Assembly: GCF_030380735.1 (NCBI RefSeq)
Contig: NZ_JAUDRZ010000002.1
Span: forward strand, 186,001-250,000
Direction: 5' to 3'
Length of the DNA stretch: 64,000 nucleotides
Source of the DNA: Rhizobium sp. S152
GTDB lineage: Bacteria > Pseudomonadota > Alphaproteobacteria > Rhizobiales > Rhizobiaceae
Each line of letters opens with the position of its first letter. Positions within the stretch are counted from its first letter, which is position 1. Positions 44,028 through 52,844 of the stretch are shown here, in pieces. Both the position numbers and the translations under genes were made by a program. The notes beneath the pieces were generated by a model, which was not told the origin of the DNA, made no database searches, and saw only the letters and a list, made by a program, of their open reading frames with translations.

Positions 44028-45434
44028 ATGACGGTTCAGGGAATTTTTTCCGCTAAATCGAACGGCGCCGCGCGGATATCGGCGGTGCCGCGCATTGCCA
44101 TAATCGGCCGAGGCTTTTCGGGCATGATGACGGCGATTGCACTCATGAAGACGGTGCGTACGCCGTTTCACCTGCAGCTGTTCGATCCGAGCTCATCGGT
44201 GAGCGGCGGACAGGCGCTGTCGTCGAGCAGATCATCGACGATCCTCAACACCCGTGTTCGCGATCTCTCGGTCGAGGTCGGCGATGCTGACGACTTCAAC
44301 GACTGGCTCTGTAGCAACGCGGAATTCCGGGCCGCCGTGCCCGCCGCGATCCCCGGGTTCCGCCAGATCTTCGTTCCACGCGAAATTTTCAGCGACTACG
44401 TCTACCAGCGATTCTCCGAAGCGCTTGCCGCCCGCAAGGACATCACGGTCCAGGTGTGCAACGAGCCGGTCGTGACGATCCGCAGGAGCCATGGCGATCG
44501 GTTCCTGCTCGAGAGTACCAATCCGGCCAATCCTCTCTTCGATACGGTCATTTTCGCGACCGGCTACGGCCTGCCGTCTCCCGAGGCATCCGAAATGGAG
44601 CCTTCGCCGATCCGGGCGCAGCGGCTCGTTGCGCGTCCGCATACGGTGCTGCTCGGCAGCGGCATCAGGGTCGTCGATCAACTGCTGCAGCTTCGCGACG
44701 GCGGCTATACCGGTCAGGTCACGATCCTGTCGCGACGTGGATTCCTGCCGCAGAGCCACACGCCGAATTCGGCCGATCCGCTCTTTCCGGCCGAGGCTGT
44801 GCCGAGTGATCTGCGCGACATCGTCCGCTTCATCCGCGAGGCATGCCGGGAGGCGGACGAGCAGGGGCGCAGCTGGCAATCGGTGATGAACGGTCTGAGG
44901 AAACATGCGCGTTCGCTCTGGCGGTCGCTGCCGGCACGACAGAAGCACCAGTTCAACCGGCATCTTCGGGCCATCTACGACAGTCACCGCAACCGTCTTC
45001 CGGAAGCGATGCATGCGCGCCTGCGCGGCGAACTTGCCAGTGGCAACACCGTCCTGAGGCGCGGGGTCGCGGGCAGGCGGGGTTTGAGTGGGCTCTTTTT
45101 CCGCGCCGCCGGCAGTTCGGTGGATGAGGTCATCCACGCCGAACGCATCTTCGACTGCCGATGCCAGGCGCCGAATCTCGACACTCCGTTGATGCGGAGC
45201 CTGATCGAGCAGGGGCTGGCACAGCCGGACGAACTGGCGCTCGGCCTTGCCGTCAACCAGCGCGGCCAGCCGTGCCTGGAGGACGGCGCGACGGTCGACG
45301 GCCTGTTTGCGATCGGGCCGCTCGGCCTCGGCAGCCTGCCGGATATCGACCTCGTGCCCGAAATCGTCAGCCAGGCCTATATGGCGGCCGATTTGGTTGG
45401 CGAGCGCTTCTATCCGAAGAGCAAGGTCGGCTGA
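44028..45434 (+). CDS. FAD/NAD(P)-binding protein of unknown function
   Basis: 468 residues. The N-terminal dinucleotide motif IAIIGRGFSGMMTAIALM is at about residues 23-40, then GGQALSSSRSSTILNTRVRD; a second Rossmann-like motif VLLGSGIRVVDQLLQL is near 207-222, and FAIGPLGLGSLPDIDLVPEI near the end. This layout matches FAD-NAD(P)-binding (NAD_binding_9) proteins related to YdhS-like and hydroxyacylglutathione-type annotated proteins of unclear role. It ends exactly where the convergent SURF1 gene ends (stops abut as TGATCA). Confidence 0.75.
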   Translation: MTVQGIFSAKSNGAARISAVPRIAIIGRGFSGMMTAIALMKTVRTPFHLQLFDPSSSVSGGQALSSSRSSTILNTRVRDLSVEVGDADDFNDWLCSNAEFRAAVPAAIPGFRQIFVPREIFSDYVYQRFSEALAARKDITVQVCNEPVVTIRRSHGDRFLLESTNPANPLFDTVIFATGYGLPSPEASEMEPSPIRAQRLVARPHTVLLGSGIRVVDQLLQLRDGGYTGQVTILSRRGFLPQSHTPNSADPLFPAEAVPSDLRDIVRFIREACREADEQGRSWQSVMNGLRKHARSLWRSLPARQKHQFNRHLRAIYDSHRNRLPEAMHARLRGELASGNTVLRRGVAGRRGLSGLFFRAAGSSVDEVIHAERIFDCRCQAPNLDTPLMRSLIEQGLAQPDELALGLAVNQRGQPCLEDGATVDGLFAIGPLGLGSLPDIDLVPEIVSQAYMAADLVGERFYPKSKVG

Positions 45435-46190
45435 TCAGGCGCGGCGGGCTTTCAGTTCGCTGCGGATCACGTAGACCAGAAGGCCGGCGACCATGATGGC
45501 GATGGCGAACCAGGTGATCGCATAGGACAGGTGACTGTTGGGGAAAACGACCTGCGTCAGGCCACCCTTGGGATAACCGCCCGGATTCTCGGTCGCGTCC
45601 GCGTCGATGAAATAGGGTGCGACATCCGATACGCCGCGCTTGGTGGCGATGGCGTGCACGTCGCGGGAATACCAGCGATCGTCATTGGGCGCATTCGAGC
45701 GGATGAAAGTGCCGCCCGGTTCGTCGAGGCGTAAAAGACCGGTGACCGTGATCGGGCCTGAAATCTGCCCTTCCGCGCGGGAATTCGGATCGCGCTTTTC
45801 GGAGGGGACGAAACCGCGGTTGATCATCACCGACGTCCCGTCTGAAAGCGTCAGCGGCGTGATCACCCAGTATCCGGCGCCGAGCGCGGTGGACGCGTAG
45901 ACGTAGCTTTCCTTGTCGTTCCGGAGAACGCCCTCAGCCGACACGCGACGATATTCGTCGTCGGCGCGGTTGATCGCGGCCCAATCCGCCTTGGCGGGCG
46001 CCGTAACCGGCTCCGCGTGGATACGCTGGTCGACGCGGGCGATGAGGTCGCGTTTCCAGGCAAGCCGCTCGACCTGCCAGACGCCAAGCGCCGAAACTGC
46101 GCAGATGATGAAAACAAGAAAGCCGCAGAAAATCGTCAGCCCTATGCGCGAACGCTGGCGGGGGGCTTCGTCAATATTGGGAGTCGTCAT
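45435..46190 (-). CDS. SURF1-family terminal oxidase assembly protein
   Basis: 251 residues with two membrane segments, residues about 16-38 (IGLTIFCGFLVFIICAVSAL) and 222-242 (SYAITWFAIAIMVAGLLVYV), and the conserved LGVWQVERLAWK just after the first. SURF1 helps to insert haem into subunit I of haem-copper oxidases. It follows cyoD on the same strand after a hairpin, so it belongs to the cyo locus. The usual SURF1 end motif, with a small periplasmic loop between the helices, is present. Confidence 0.88.
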   Translation of the reverse strand: MTTPNIDEAPRQRSRIGLTIFCGFLVFIICAVSALGVWQVERLAWKRDLIARVDQRIHAEPVTAPAKADWAAINRADDEYRRVSAEGVLRNDKESYVYASTALGAGYWVITPLTLSDGTSVMINRGFVPSEKRDPNSRAEGQISGPITVTGLLRLDEPGGTFIRSNAPNDDRWYSRDVHAIATKRGVSDVAPYFIDADATENPGGYPKGGLTQVVFPNSHLSYAITWFAIAIMVAGLLVYVIRSELKARRA

Positions 46191-46213
46191 TGTCTAAAAC
46201 CACTTGAAACCAC

Positions 46214-46237
46214 AACGGGCGGCTTTCGCCGCCCGTT
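46214..46237 (-). terminator. Hairpin between cyoD and the SURF1 gene
   Basis: Arms AACGGGCGGC (46214-46223) and GCCGCCCGTT (46228-46237), loop TTTC. On the coding (minus) strand it lies just after cyoD. No T-run follows, so it may reduce rather than stop read-through into the SURF1 gene, or protect the cyo message 3' end. Confidence 0.45.
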
Positions 46238-46249
46238 CCTTGATGCCGG

Positions 46250-46654
46250 TTAAGGCATGTTCTTCATCATTTCGGGGTTCATCGGCATCATATTGGTGTT
46301 GAGGTGATGCATGACCCAGAGCGAACCTGACAGAGCGATGACGACGAGCAGGATCGTGAACAGCAGAGCCATCAACGTCCAGCCACCCTCGGAGCGCGGG
46401 TTCATGTGCAGGAAGAAGATCATGTGGACGACGATCTGGATGGCGCCGAGGCCCATGATCCAGGCAGCCGTCACGGCTGGGCTGGAGAACACTTCGGCCA
46501 TGACCAGCCAGAACGGAATGGCCGTCAGGATGACCGACAGCACAAAGCCGATCATGTAGCTCTTGAAGGTGCCGTGACCGGCCTCGTGGCCGTGGCTATG
46601 GCCGTGATGCGCTTCGTGAGCGTCCTCATGTGCGGGTGCGTGCGGCGAACTCAT
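46250..46654 (-). CDS. cyoD: Cytochrome o ubiquinol oxidase subunit IV
   Basis: 134 residues with three membrane segments ([60 protein letters not shown]) and a histidine-rich N-terminal tail of about 25 residues. CyoD aids assembly of the copper-B centre. I chose the ATG at 46654 because it overlaps the cyoC stop as ATGA; the open frame extends upstream only inside cyoC. The C-terminus is rich in Met and Asn, which is unremarkable here. Confidence 0.92.
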   Translation of the reverse strand: MSSPHAPAHEDAHEAHHGHSHGHEAGHGTFKSYMIGFVLSVILTAIPFWLVMAEVFSSPAVTAAWIMGLGAIQIVVHMIFFLHMNPRSEGGWTLMALLFTILLVVIALSGSLWVMHHLNTNMMPMNPEMMKNMP

Positions 46655-47271
46655 CCGAGTACTCCCATAAGATAGACAAAGGAAAAGACGCCGATCCAGA
46701 CCACGTCGAGGAAGTGCCAGAACATCGAAAGGCACATCAGGCGGCGGCGATTTTCCGGGATCAGGCCGTGCATCGAAACCTGGACCATCAGCGTAACCAG
46801 CCAGATGATGCCGAAGGTGACGTGCAGACCGTGGGTGCCGACGAGCGTGAAGAAGCCCGACAGGAAGGCGCTGCGGCTCGGGCCGGCACCTTCATGGATC
46901 AGGTGCGCAAACTCGTACAGTTCCAGTCCGATGAAGGCGAGGCCGAAAAGACCGGTCACGCCGAGCCAGAACAGCGTCTCGGCCTTCTTGCCGTGGGCCA
47001 TCTGCAGCATGGCGAAGCCATAGGTGATGGACGACAGAAGAAGCATCGAGGTGTTGATCGCCACCAGCGGCAGATCGAAGAGATCCTTCGGCGATGGGCC
47101 GGCCGCATAATTGCGGCCGAGCACGGCGTAGGTTGCGAACAGGATCGCGAAGATCAGGCAGTCGCTCATCAGGTAGAGCCAGAAACCCAGATTGGTGCTG
47201 TTTTCCGGGTGGTGCTCTTCCGTCACGTAGAATTCGGGCTTTTCAGCCGTATCGATTGCAGTCTTGCTCAT
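46651..47271 (-). CDS. cyoC: Cytochrome o ubiquinol oxidase subunit III
   Basis: 206 residues with five membrane segments. Family marks are [20 protein letters not shown] near residue 26, [18 protein letters not shown], the [20 protein letters not shown] segment and [17 protein letters not shown]. It lacks the two N-terminal helices of cytochrome c oxidase subunit III, as expected for quinol oxidases. It starts 3 bp after the cyoB stop and overlaps cyoD by 4 bp. Confidence 0.93.
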   Translation of the reverse strand: MSKTAIDTAEKPEFYVTEEHHPENSTNLGFWLYLMSDCLIFAILFATYAVLGRNYAAGPSPKDLFDLPLVAINTSMLLLSSITYGFAMLQMAHGKKAETLFWLGVTGLFGLAFIGLELYEFAHLIHEGAGPSRSAFLSGFFTLVGTHGLHVTFGIIWLVTLMVQVSMHGLIPENRRRLMCLSMFWHFLDVVWIGVFSFVYLMGVLG

Positions 47272-47274
47272 GTC

Positions 47275-49278
47275 TTACACCTGCCCGGCAAGCAGCTTGG
47301 TGCGCTTGTCTTCGGTTTCGATGACTTCTTCCACCGGGATGTAGAAGTCACGATTGTAGTTGAACGTATGCGCGATGGTGACCACGAGCGCGGCAACCGC
47401 TGACAGGACGACCAACCACCAGATGTACCAGATCATGGCGAAGCCGAAGACCACGCTGATCGCGCCGAGGATGACACCGGTGCCGGTGTTCTTCGGCATG
47501 TGGATCGGCTTGAAGCCTTCCACCGGACGCTCATGGCCGCGTGCCTTCATGTCGTACCAGCTGTCATGGTCGTAGACGATCGGCGTAAGCGCGAAGTTGT
47601 AATCCGGCGGCGGCGACGAGGTCGACCATTCCAGCGTACGGCCACCCCACGGATCGCCCGTGGTGTCGCGAAGCTGGTCGCGCTTCAGGAAGCTGACGAC
47701 GAGCTGGATCAGGAACGAGCCGATGCCGAGCGCGATCAGGAATGCACCGAAGGCAGCGATGATGAACCAGATCTGCAGCGACGGATCGTCGAACTGCGAC
47801 ATGCGGCGGGTAACGCCCATTAGGCCAAGAACGTAAAGCGGCATGAAGGCGAAGTAGAAGCCGACCAGCCAGAACCAGAAGGACATCTTGCCCCAGAACG
47901 GATCGAGCTTGAAGCCGAAGGCCTTCGGGAACCAGTAGGTGACACCGGCCATCAGACCGAACACCACGCCGCCGATGATGACGTTGTGGAAGTGGGCGAT
48001 CAGGAACAGCGAGTTGTGCAGCACGAAGTCGGCCGGCGGGATAGCGAGCATGACGCCGGTCATGCCGCCGATGACGAAGGTCACCATAAAGCCGATCGTC
48101 CAGAGCATCGGCACTTCGTAGCGGATACGACCGCGATACATCGTGAACAGCCAGTTGAACATCTTTGCCCCTGTCGGGATGGAAATGATCATCGTGGTGA
48201 TGCCGAAGAACGAGTTGACGCTTGCGCCCGAACCCATGGTGAAGAAGTGGTGCAGCCAGACGAGATACGACAGGATCGTGATGACGACCGTTGCGTAGAC
48301 CATCGAGGCGTAGCCGAACAGGCGCTTGCCGGTGAAGGTGGCGACCACTTCGGAAAAGATGCCGAAAGCGGGCAGCACGAGGATGTAGACTTCCGGGTGA
48401 CCCCAGATCCAGATGAGGTTCACGTACATCATCGGATTGCCACCAAGGTCATTGGTGAAGAAGTTCGTGCCGGCATAGCGATCGAGCGACAGCAGCGCAA
48501 GCGTTGCGGTCAGGATCGGGAACGAGGCGACGATCAGCACGTTGGTGCAGAGCGAGGTCCAGGTGAAGACGGGCATCTTCATCATGGTCATGCCGGGCGC
48601 GCGCATCTTGACGATGGTGGCGATCAGGTTGATGCCCGACAATGTCGTTCCGATACCGGCGACCTGCAGGCCCCAGATATAATAGTCGACACCGACGCCG
48701 GGGCTATATTCGACACCCGACAGCGGCGGGTAGGCCAGCCAACCGGTACGTGCGAATTCGCCGACGAAGAGCGACATCATGATCAGGATCGCGCCTGCCG
48801 TCGTCATCCAGAACGAGAAGTTGTTCAGGAAGGGGAAGGACACGTCGCGGGCGCCGATCTGCAAGGGAACCACGAGGTTCATCAGGCCGGTCACGAACGG
48901 CATGGCCATGAAGAAGATCATGATGACGCCGTGGGCGGTGAAGACCTGGTCGTAGTGATGCGGCGGGAAGATGCCGGGATTGCCGTTGAAGGCCATCGCC
49001 TGCTGGGTACGCATCATCAGGGCGTCGGCGAAGCCGCGCAGCAGCATGACGAGCGCGAGAATGACGTACATGATGCCGATCTTCTTGTGATCGACGCTCG
49101 TCAGCCAGTCTTTCCAGAGGTAGGTCCAGAGTTTGAAGTAAGTGATCAGACCGAGCACCGCTATGCCGCCGATGGCCACCGCCGCGAACGTCGCGACGAG
49201 GATCGGCTCGTGATAGGGGAAGGCTTCGATCGTCAACCGGCCGAAGATCAACTTCAGTAGGTCAGGATTGGAAAACAT
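47275..49278 (-). CDS. cyoB: Cytochrome o ubiquinol oxidase subunit I
   Basis: 667-residue haem-copper oxidase subunit with about 15 membrane segments; it reduces O2 to water with electrons from ubiquinol and pumps protons. Ligand motifs are visible: FTAHGVIM (low-spin haem His), [12 protein letters not shown] (copper-B His and the His-Tyr pair), WLHHFFTMG (copper-B His pair) and [11 protein letters not shown] (haem His pair). Residues lining the quinone site in E. coli CyoB (Arg and Asp in [11 protein letters not shown], His and Gln in HHYDQVF) are conserved. It lies between cyoA and cyoC. Confidence 0.96.
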   Translation of the reverse strand: MFSNPDLLKLIFGRLTIEAFPYHEPILVATFAAVAIGGIAVLGLITYFKLWTYLWKDWLTSVDHKKIGIMYVILALVMLLRGFADALMMRTQQAMAFNGNPGIFPPHHYDQVFTAHGVIMIFFMAMPFVTGLMNLVVPLQIGARDVSFPFLNNFSFWMTTAGAILIMMSLFVGEFARTGWLAYPPLSGVEYSPGVGVDYYIWGLQVAGIGTTLSGINLIATIVKMRAPGMTMMKMPVFTWTSLCTNVLIVASFPILTATLALLSLDRYAGTNFFTNDLGGNPMMYVNLIWIWGHPEVYILVLPAFGIFSEVVATFTGKRLFGYASMVYATVVITILSYLVWLHHFFTMGSGASVNSFFGITTMIISIPTGAKMFNWLFTMYRGRIRYEVPMLWTIGFMVTFVIGGMTGVMLAIPPADFVLHNSLFLIAHFHNVIIGGVVFGLMAGVTYWFPKAFGFKLDPFWGKMSFWFWLVGFYFAFMPLYVLGLMGVTRRMSQFDDPSLQIWFIIAAFGAFLIALGIGSFLIQLVVSFLKRDQLRDTTGDPWGGRTLEWSTSSPPPDYNFALTPIVYDHDSWYDMKARGHERPVEGFKPIHMPKNTGTGVILGAISVVFGFAMIWYIWWLVVLSAVAALVVTIAHTFNYNRDFYIPVEEVIETEDKRTKLLAGQV

Positions 49279-49327
49279 GGAGTAACCCGTTCATTGGTGT
49301 CTTTTGGACGCAAAGCGCCAGGTTGAA

Positions 49328-50476
49328 TTAGTTGCTAGGCGCAGGCGTCGTTGCGTCCGACGACGGCATTGCGTGGCCGTCATGCTGCATGTTCATGGCG
49401 GGAGCTGCCTCGGTGGCGGGCTTGGCTTCCATGCCGGGCATGTTGTCCATGCTATCGGCGCCATGGGCCGCACCCTCAGCACCAGGCGCGTGAAGATTGA
49501 TGTCGATCGGCTCGCCGTCGAACTTCAGCTTGTCGCGGTTTTCGTGGCTTTCCTTGCCGCCGCCGCCCATCATGTCGATGTGCATCATCTCGCTGGCGCA
49601 CATCTTGCCCGGTTCGGCGCACATGTTGACGATCGCGTTGAAGAGGTCGTTGTCGGCGCTCGCGAAGTAGCGGACCGGCTCGCGTTCGCTCGGACGGACC
49701 AGCTTCATGTAGGCGTCGCGGTTGAGCGCGGTGCCCTGGTTCTTGACCTGGGCGACCCAGGCGTCGAAGCCCTGCTGGTTGAAGCCGTGGAACTTGAAGC
49801 GCATGTGCGAGAAGCCCGGACCGCTATAGTTCGCGGAGAAGCCCTGGTAGACGCCTTCCTTGTTGATGACGGCGTGCAGCTTCGTTTCCATGCCGGGCAT
49901 GGCGTAGATCTGGCCGGCCAGCGCGGGGATATAGAACGAGTTCATGACCGACGACGACGTGATCTCGAAATTGATCGGAACGTCGACCGGTGCGGCCAGT
50001 TCGTTCACCGTCGCGATGCCGAGTTCGGGATAGAAGAACAGCCACTTCCAGTCGAGCGCCACGACCTGAACGGTCAGCGGCTTCATGTCGGCGGGAATTG
50101 TGCGCTCCGCATCGATGCGATCGAGCGGGCGGAAAGGGTCGAGCTTGTGGGTGCTGATCCAGGTGATGGCGCCAAGAGCGATGATGATCGCAAGCGGGGC
50201 GGACCAGATGACCACTTCGAGACGCGTGGAATGATGCCATTCCGGATCGTAGGTGGCCGATGTGTTCGACTGACGATAGCGCCAGGCGAAGAACAGCGTC
50301 AGACAAATCACGGGGATGATGATCAGCAGCATCAGCAGCACTGACACGATGATAAGGTCGCGCTGTTGCACGGCGATATCGCCCGAAGGCGACATGACCA
50401 CCAGATCGCATCCCGCCAGCGCCAGAAGCAGCGGCAGAATCACGAGATGGCGGGAAAACTTCGACAGTTTTTGCAC
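49328..50476 (-). CDS. cyoA: Cytochrome o ubiquinol oxidase subunit II
   Basis: 382 residues. A lipoprotein signal ends with LALAGC (lipid-modified Cys23), followed by membrane segments at about 40-65 (LIIVSVLLMLLIIIPVICLT) and 85-105, and a periplasmic cupredoxin domain without the Cys and His ligands of CuA, which marks a quinol rather than cytochrome c oxidase. The last 50 or so residues are low-complexity and rich in Met, Ala and His. The start is a GTG at 50476. It is first in the cyoABCD-SURF1 run and its promoter lies in the 384-bp intergenic region to its right. Confidence 0.94.
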   Translation of the reverse strand: MQKLSKFSRHLVILPLLLALAGCDLVVMSPSGDIAVQQRDLIIVSVLLMLLIIIPVICLTLFFAWRYRQSNTSATYDPEWHHSTRLEVVIWSAPLAIIIALGAITWISTHKLDPFRPLDRIDAERTIPADMKPLTVQVVALDWKWLFFYPELGIATVNELAAPVDVPINFEITSSSVMNSFYIPALAGQIYAMPGMETKLHAVINKEGVYQGFSANYSGPGFSHMRFKFHGFNQQGFDAWVAQVKNQGTALNRDAYMKLVRPSEREPVRYFASADNDLFNAIVNMCAEPGKMCASEMMHIDMMGGGGKESHENRDKLKFDGEPIDINLHAPGAEGAAHGADSMDNMPGMEAKPATEAAPAMNMQHDGHAMPSSDATTPAPSN

Positions 50477-50728
50477 GTCTCTATGCTCTTGTTGTTTTCG
50501 TCCCTTCTGCGACTAAAGCACTGTAACTGATAGCAACATGAGGTGTTTGGTCGCAGCGCAGCAGAATTGCCGCACTGCGGGATACGACGGACCGCAGCGG
50601 TTGTCAAAACGTAGACGCAGCCGGGATGGGATTTTTTGATCCGATCCACTTTTGAGCTGCTAATATATCCCGGCCTTGCTCGATGGCCACCTTGGACGCG
50701 CTTATTTCACGCCTCGGACGAAGTTTTT

Positions 50729-50742
50729 TTGATCTAGCTCAA
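50729..50742. promoter_or_regulatory. FNR/FixK-type box between cyoA and the MFS gene
   Basis: TTGATCTAGCTCAA matches the FNR/FixK consensus TTGAT-N4-ATCAA except for one base. It lies 252 bp before the cyoA start and 119 bp before the MFS start, in a 384-bp divergent intergenic region (50477-50860) that holds no gene. A role in oxygen-dependent control of the oxidase or transporter is inferred. Confidence 0.5.
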
Positions 50743-50860
50743 GCTTTCGAAGTTTTCTGCGAACTATTTCGCGTGGCCGGACTTGATAAGCGTGACAGTT
50801 CGTTCAAAATCTCTGTGAGGCGCTTTGCCGCAAGCGCCTTAACGAGGGAGGCGTTTTTAC

Positions 50861-52192
50861 ATGGCAAATGCAACGCACTACGGTCCGTCGTCGACATCAA
50901 TGGAGCGCGACGCCCGCCAAATTCATTCCGACAAGCCGGTATCACCCAGCAGTATTGCGCTTGGCGTGATCATCGGACGCATGTCCGAATTCTTCGATTT
51001 CTTCGTCTATGGCCTGGCATCCGTGCTGGTCTTTCCGCAACTCGTCTTTCCGTTCGCGCCGGATCGCTTGACGGGGACGCTCTATTCCTTCGCGATCTTC
51101 TCGCTTGCGTTTCTCGCGCGCCCCGTAGGCTCCGTCGTGTTCATGACGATCGACCGGCTTTATGGACGCGGCACGAAGCTGACGATCGCGCTATTCCTGC
51201 TCGGCGGATCGACGGCGTCGATCGCATTCCTGCCCGGCTATAACGAGATCGGCGTCTGGTCGATCGCGCTGCTGGCGCTCTTCCGCCTGGGCCAGGGCTT
51301 TGCCCTCGGCGGCGCGTGGGATGGACTGGCGTCGCTACTGGCGTTGAACGCGCCGCAGAATCGCCGCGGCTGGTACGCGATGATTCCACAGCTCGGCGCA
51401 CCGATCGGTTTTGCACTTGCAAGTATTCTATTCGGATACTTCATCGCCAACCTGTCGTCGGAAGATTTCCTCAGCTGGGGTTGGCGCTATCCGTTCTTCG
51501 TCGCCTTCGCCATCAACGTGGTCGCGCTCTTCGCACGCCTGCGCCTTGTCATGACCAAGGAGTTCGGCACCGCGCTGGAACAGCACGAGCTCGAGGCGGC
51601 GCCAATCCGTGACGTCATCCGTGTGCACGGTCGGGACATCCTGATCGGCGCATTCGTTCCGCTGGCAAGCTTTGCGATGTTCCACCTCGTGACGATCTTC
51701 CCGCTGGGCTGGATGAGCCTTTACGGCAACCAGCCGATCGGCGAGTTCATGGTCGTGCAGACGATCGGCGCGATGGTCGGGCTCTTGGCGATCATCGCCT
51801 CCGGCATGATCGCCGACCGGATCGGCCGGCGCGGGCAGCTGGCGGTCTGTGCCGTGCTGATCGCGATCTTCAGCTTCGGCGGTCCGATCATGCTCGGTTC
51901 TGGTTCGGGCGGCCACGATGCCTTCGTGATCATCGGCTTCGGCGTGCTCGGCCTGTCCTTCGGCCAGGCCACCGGTTCGATCTCCTCGCGCTTCGGCCGC
52001 GGCTATCGCTACACCGGTGCTGCCTTCACCTCGGACCTCGCCTGGCTCGTCGGCGCCGGCTTCGCGCCCCTCGTGGCGCTCAGCCTGTCCAGCCGCTTCG
52101 GCCTGACGTTCGTCGGCTACTACCTGCTGTCGGGCGCGATCTGTACGCTGGCCGCCCTGGCCTTCAGCAAGGCGCTTGAACAGCGCGACTGA
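50861..52192 (+). CDS. MFS metabolite:proton symporter (MHS family)
   Basis: 443 residues with 12 predicted membrane segments. The N-terminal block GRMSEFFDFFVYGLASVLVF and LARPVGSVVFMTIDRLYGR (loop 2-3 signature, GxxxDRxGR-like) is typical of the metabolite:H+ symporter family (ProP, ShiA, KgtP). A second such loop is GMIADRIGRRGQLA near residue 310. Ligands in this family are small organic acids or osmolytes; which one is not readable. It is divergent from cyoA and followed by a strong terminator. Confidence 0.88.
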   Translation: MANATHYGPSSTSMERDARQIHSDKPVSPSSIALGVIIGRMSEFFDFFVYGLASVLVFPQLVFPFAPDRLTGTLYSFAIFSLAFLARPVGSVVFMTIDRLYGRGTKLTIALFLLGGSTASIAFLPGYNEIGVWSIALLALFRLGQGFALGGAWDGLASLLALNAPQNRRGWYAMIPQLGAPIGFALASILFGYFIANLSSEDFLSWGWRYPFFVAFAINVVALFARLRLVMTKEFGTALEQHELEAAPIRDVIRVHGRDILIGAFVPLASFAMFHLVTIFPLGWMSLYGNQPIGEFMVVQTIGAMVGLLAIIASGMIADRIGRRGQLAVCAVLIAIFSFGGPIMLGSGSGGHDAFVIIGFGVLGLSFGQATGSISSRFGRGYRYTGAAFTSDLAWLVGAGFAPLVALSLSSRFGLTFVGYYLLSGAICTLAALAFSKALEQRD

Positions 52193-52209
52193 TGTTGCCA
52201 CAGATAGCG

Positions 52210-52245
52210 AAAGCCCGCCTGAAGTCACATTCAGGCGGGCTTTTT
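52210..52245 (+). terminator. Intrinsic terminator after the MFS gene
   Basis: Arms AAAGCCCGCCTGAA (52210-52223) and TTCAGGCGGGCTTT (52230-52243) with loop GTCACA and a T-run to 52245. It sits 18 bp after the MFS stop and 34 bp before the end of the convergent cNMP-binding gene. Confidence 0.85.
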
Positions 52246-52278
52246 GCATTTTACTTGCAGGCTTCCAGGGCGCGGGTT

Positions 52279-52746
52279 CTAGTTCACCGGCTCCGGCTTT
52301 TTTGCTGAACGGGCGGCGGTCAACTCCGCCGTCGTGTGGTTCAGGCGGTCGGCCAGCACGCGCATGATCTCGACGGCCATCTCGGGAAAATCGCTGAGCA
52401 GCTTCAGGAAGTGTTCCTTGCTTATGCGCAGGACCTCGAGCGGCGAGGTGGCCCGGACCGTGGCGGTACGGGACACATCACAGAGAATGGCGATTTCGCC
52501 GACGATGGAATTCAGCTCCACATCCGCGACCTTGATGTCGCCTGCGGGGGAGTGAACCAGAATATCAGCGGTACCCGATAGCACCACATAAGCGGCATCG
52601 CCGGTATCGCCCTGATGGAAAAGATCCTGCCCTACATTGTAGGTCATCCGGTCGGAAGTGAATGCCAAAAGCTTGAGTTTGGCCGGTGCGATCCTGGAAA
52701 AGATCGGCACCCGCCGCAGCATTTCGACTTCATCTCTCAACAGCAT
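52279..52746 (-). CDS. Stand-alone cyclic-nucleotide-binding domain protein
   Basis: 155 residues that are almost entirely one CAP_ED domain: LRRVPIFSRIAPAKLKLLAF, GQDLFHQGDTGDAAYVVLSG, and the phosphate-binding cassette GEIAILCDVSRTATVRA with the Arg that contacts the cyclic phosphate. There is no helix-turn-helix, kinase or membrane domain. It lies 98 bp after the ABC-exporter-like gene on the same strand and is the last gene of that run. The likely role is a cAMP- or cGMP-responsive partner of a neighbouring protein (inferred). Confidence 0.85.
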   Translation of the reverse strand: MLLRDEVEMLRRVPIFSRIAPAKLKLLAFTSDRMTYNVGQDLFHQGDTGDAAYVVLSGTADILVHSPAGDIKVADVELNSIVGEIAILCDVSRTATVRATSPLEVLRISKEHFLKLLSDFPEMAVEIMRVLADRLNHTTAELTAARSAKKPEPVN

Positions 52747-52844
52747 GAGCGTACTTACCCCTTGCGGCGCTTCTCAACCGGTGCGCCCGCCAGAATCTGC
52801 CGCGCCCACCCGTGGGCGCCTATATCGCCACTGCCACTACGATA

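Noticed and set aside
47986..49260. A 424-codon open frame opposite cyoB
   Set aside because: cyoB is certain from its haem and copper ligands; the opposite frame is low-complexity and His/Asp-rich.
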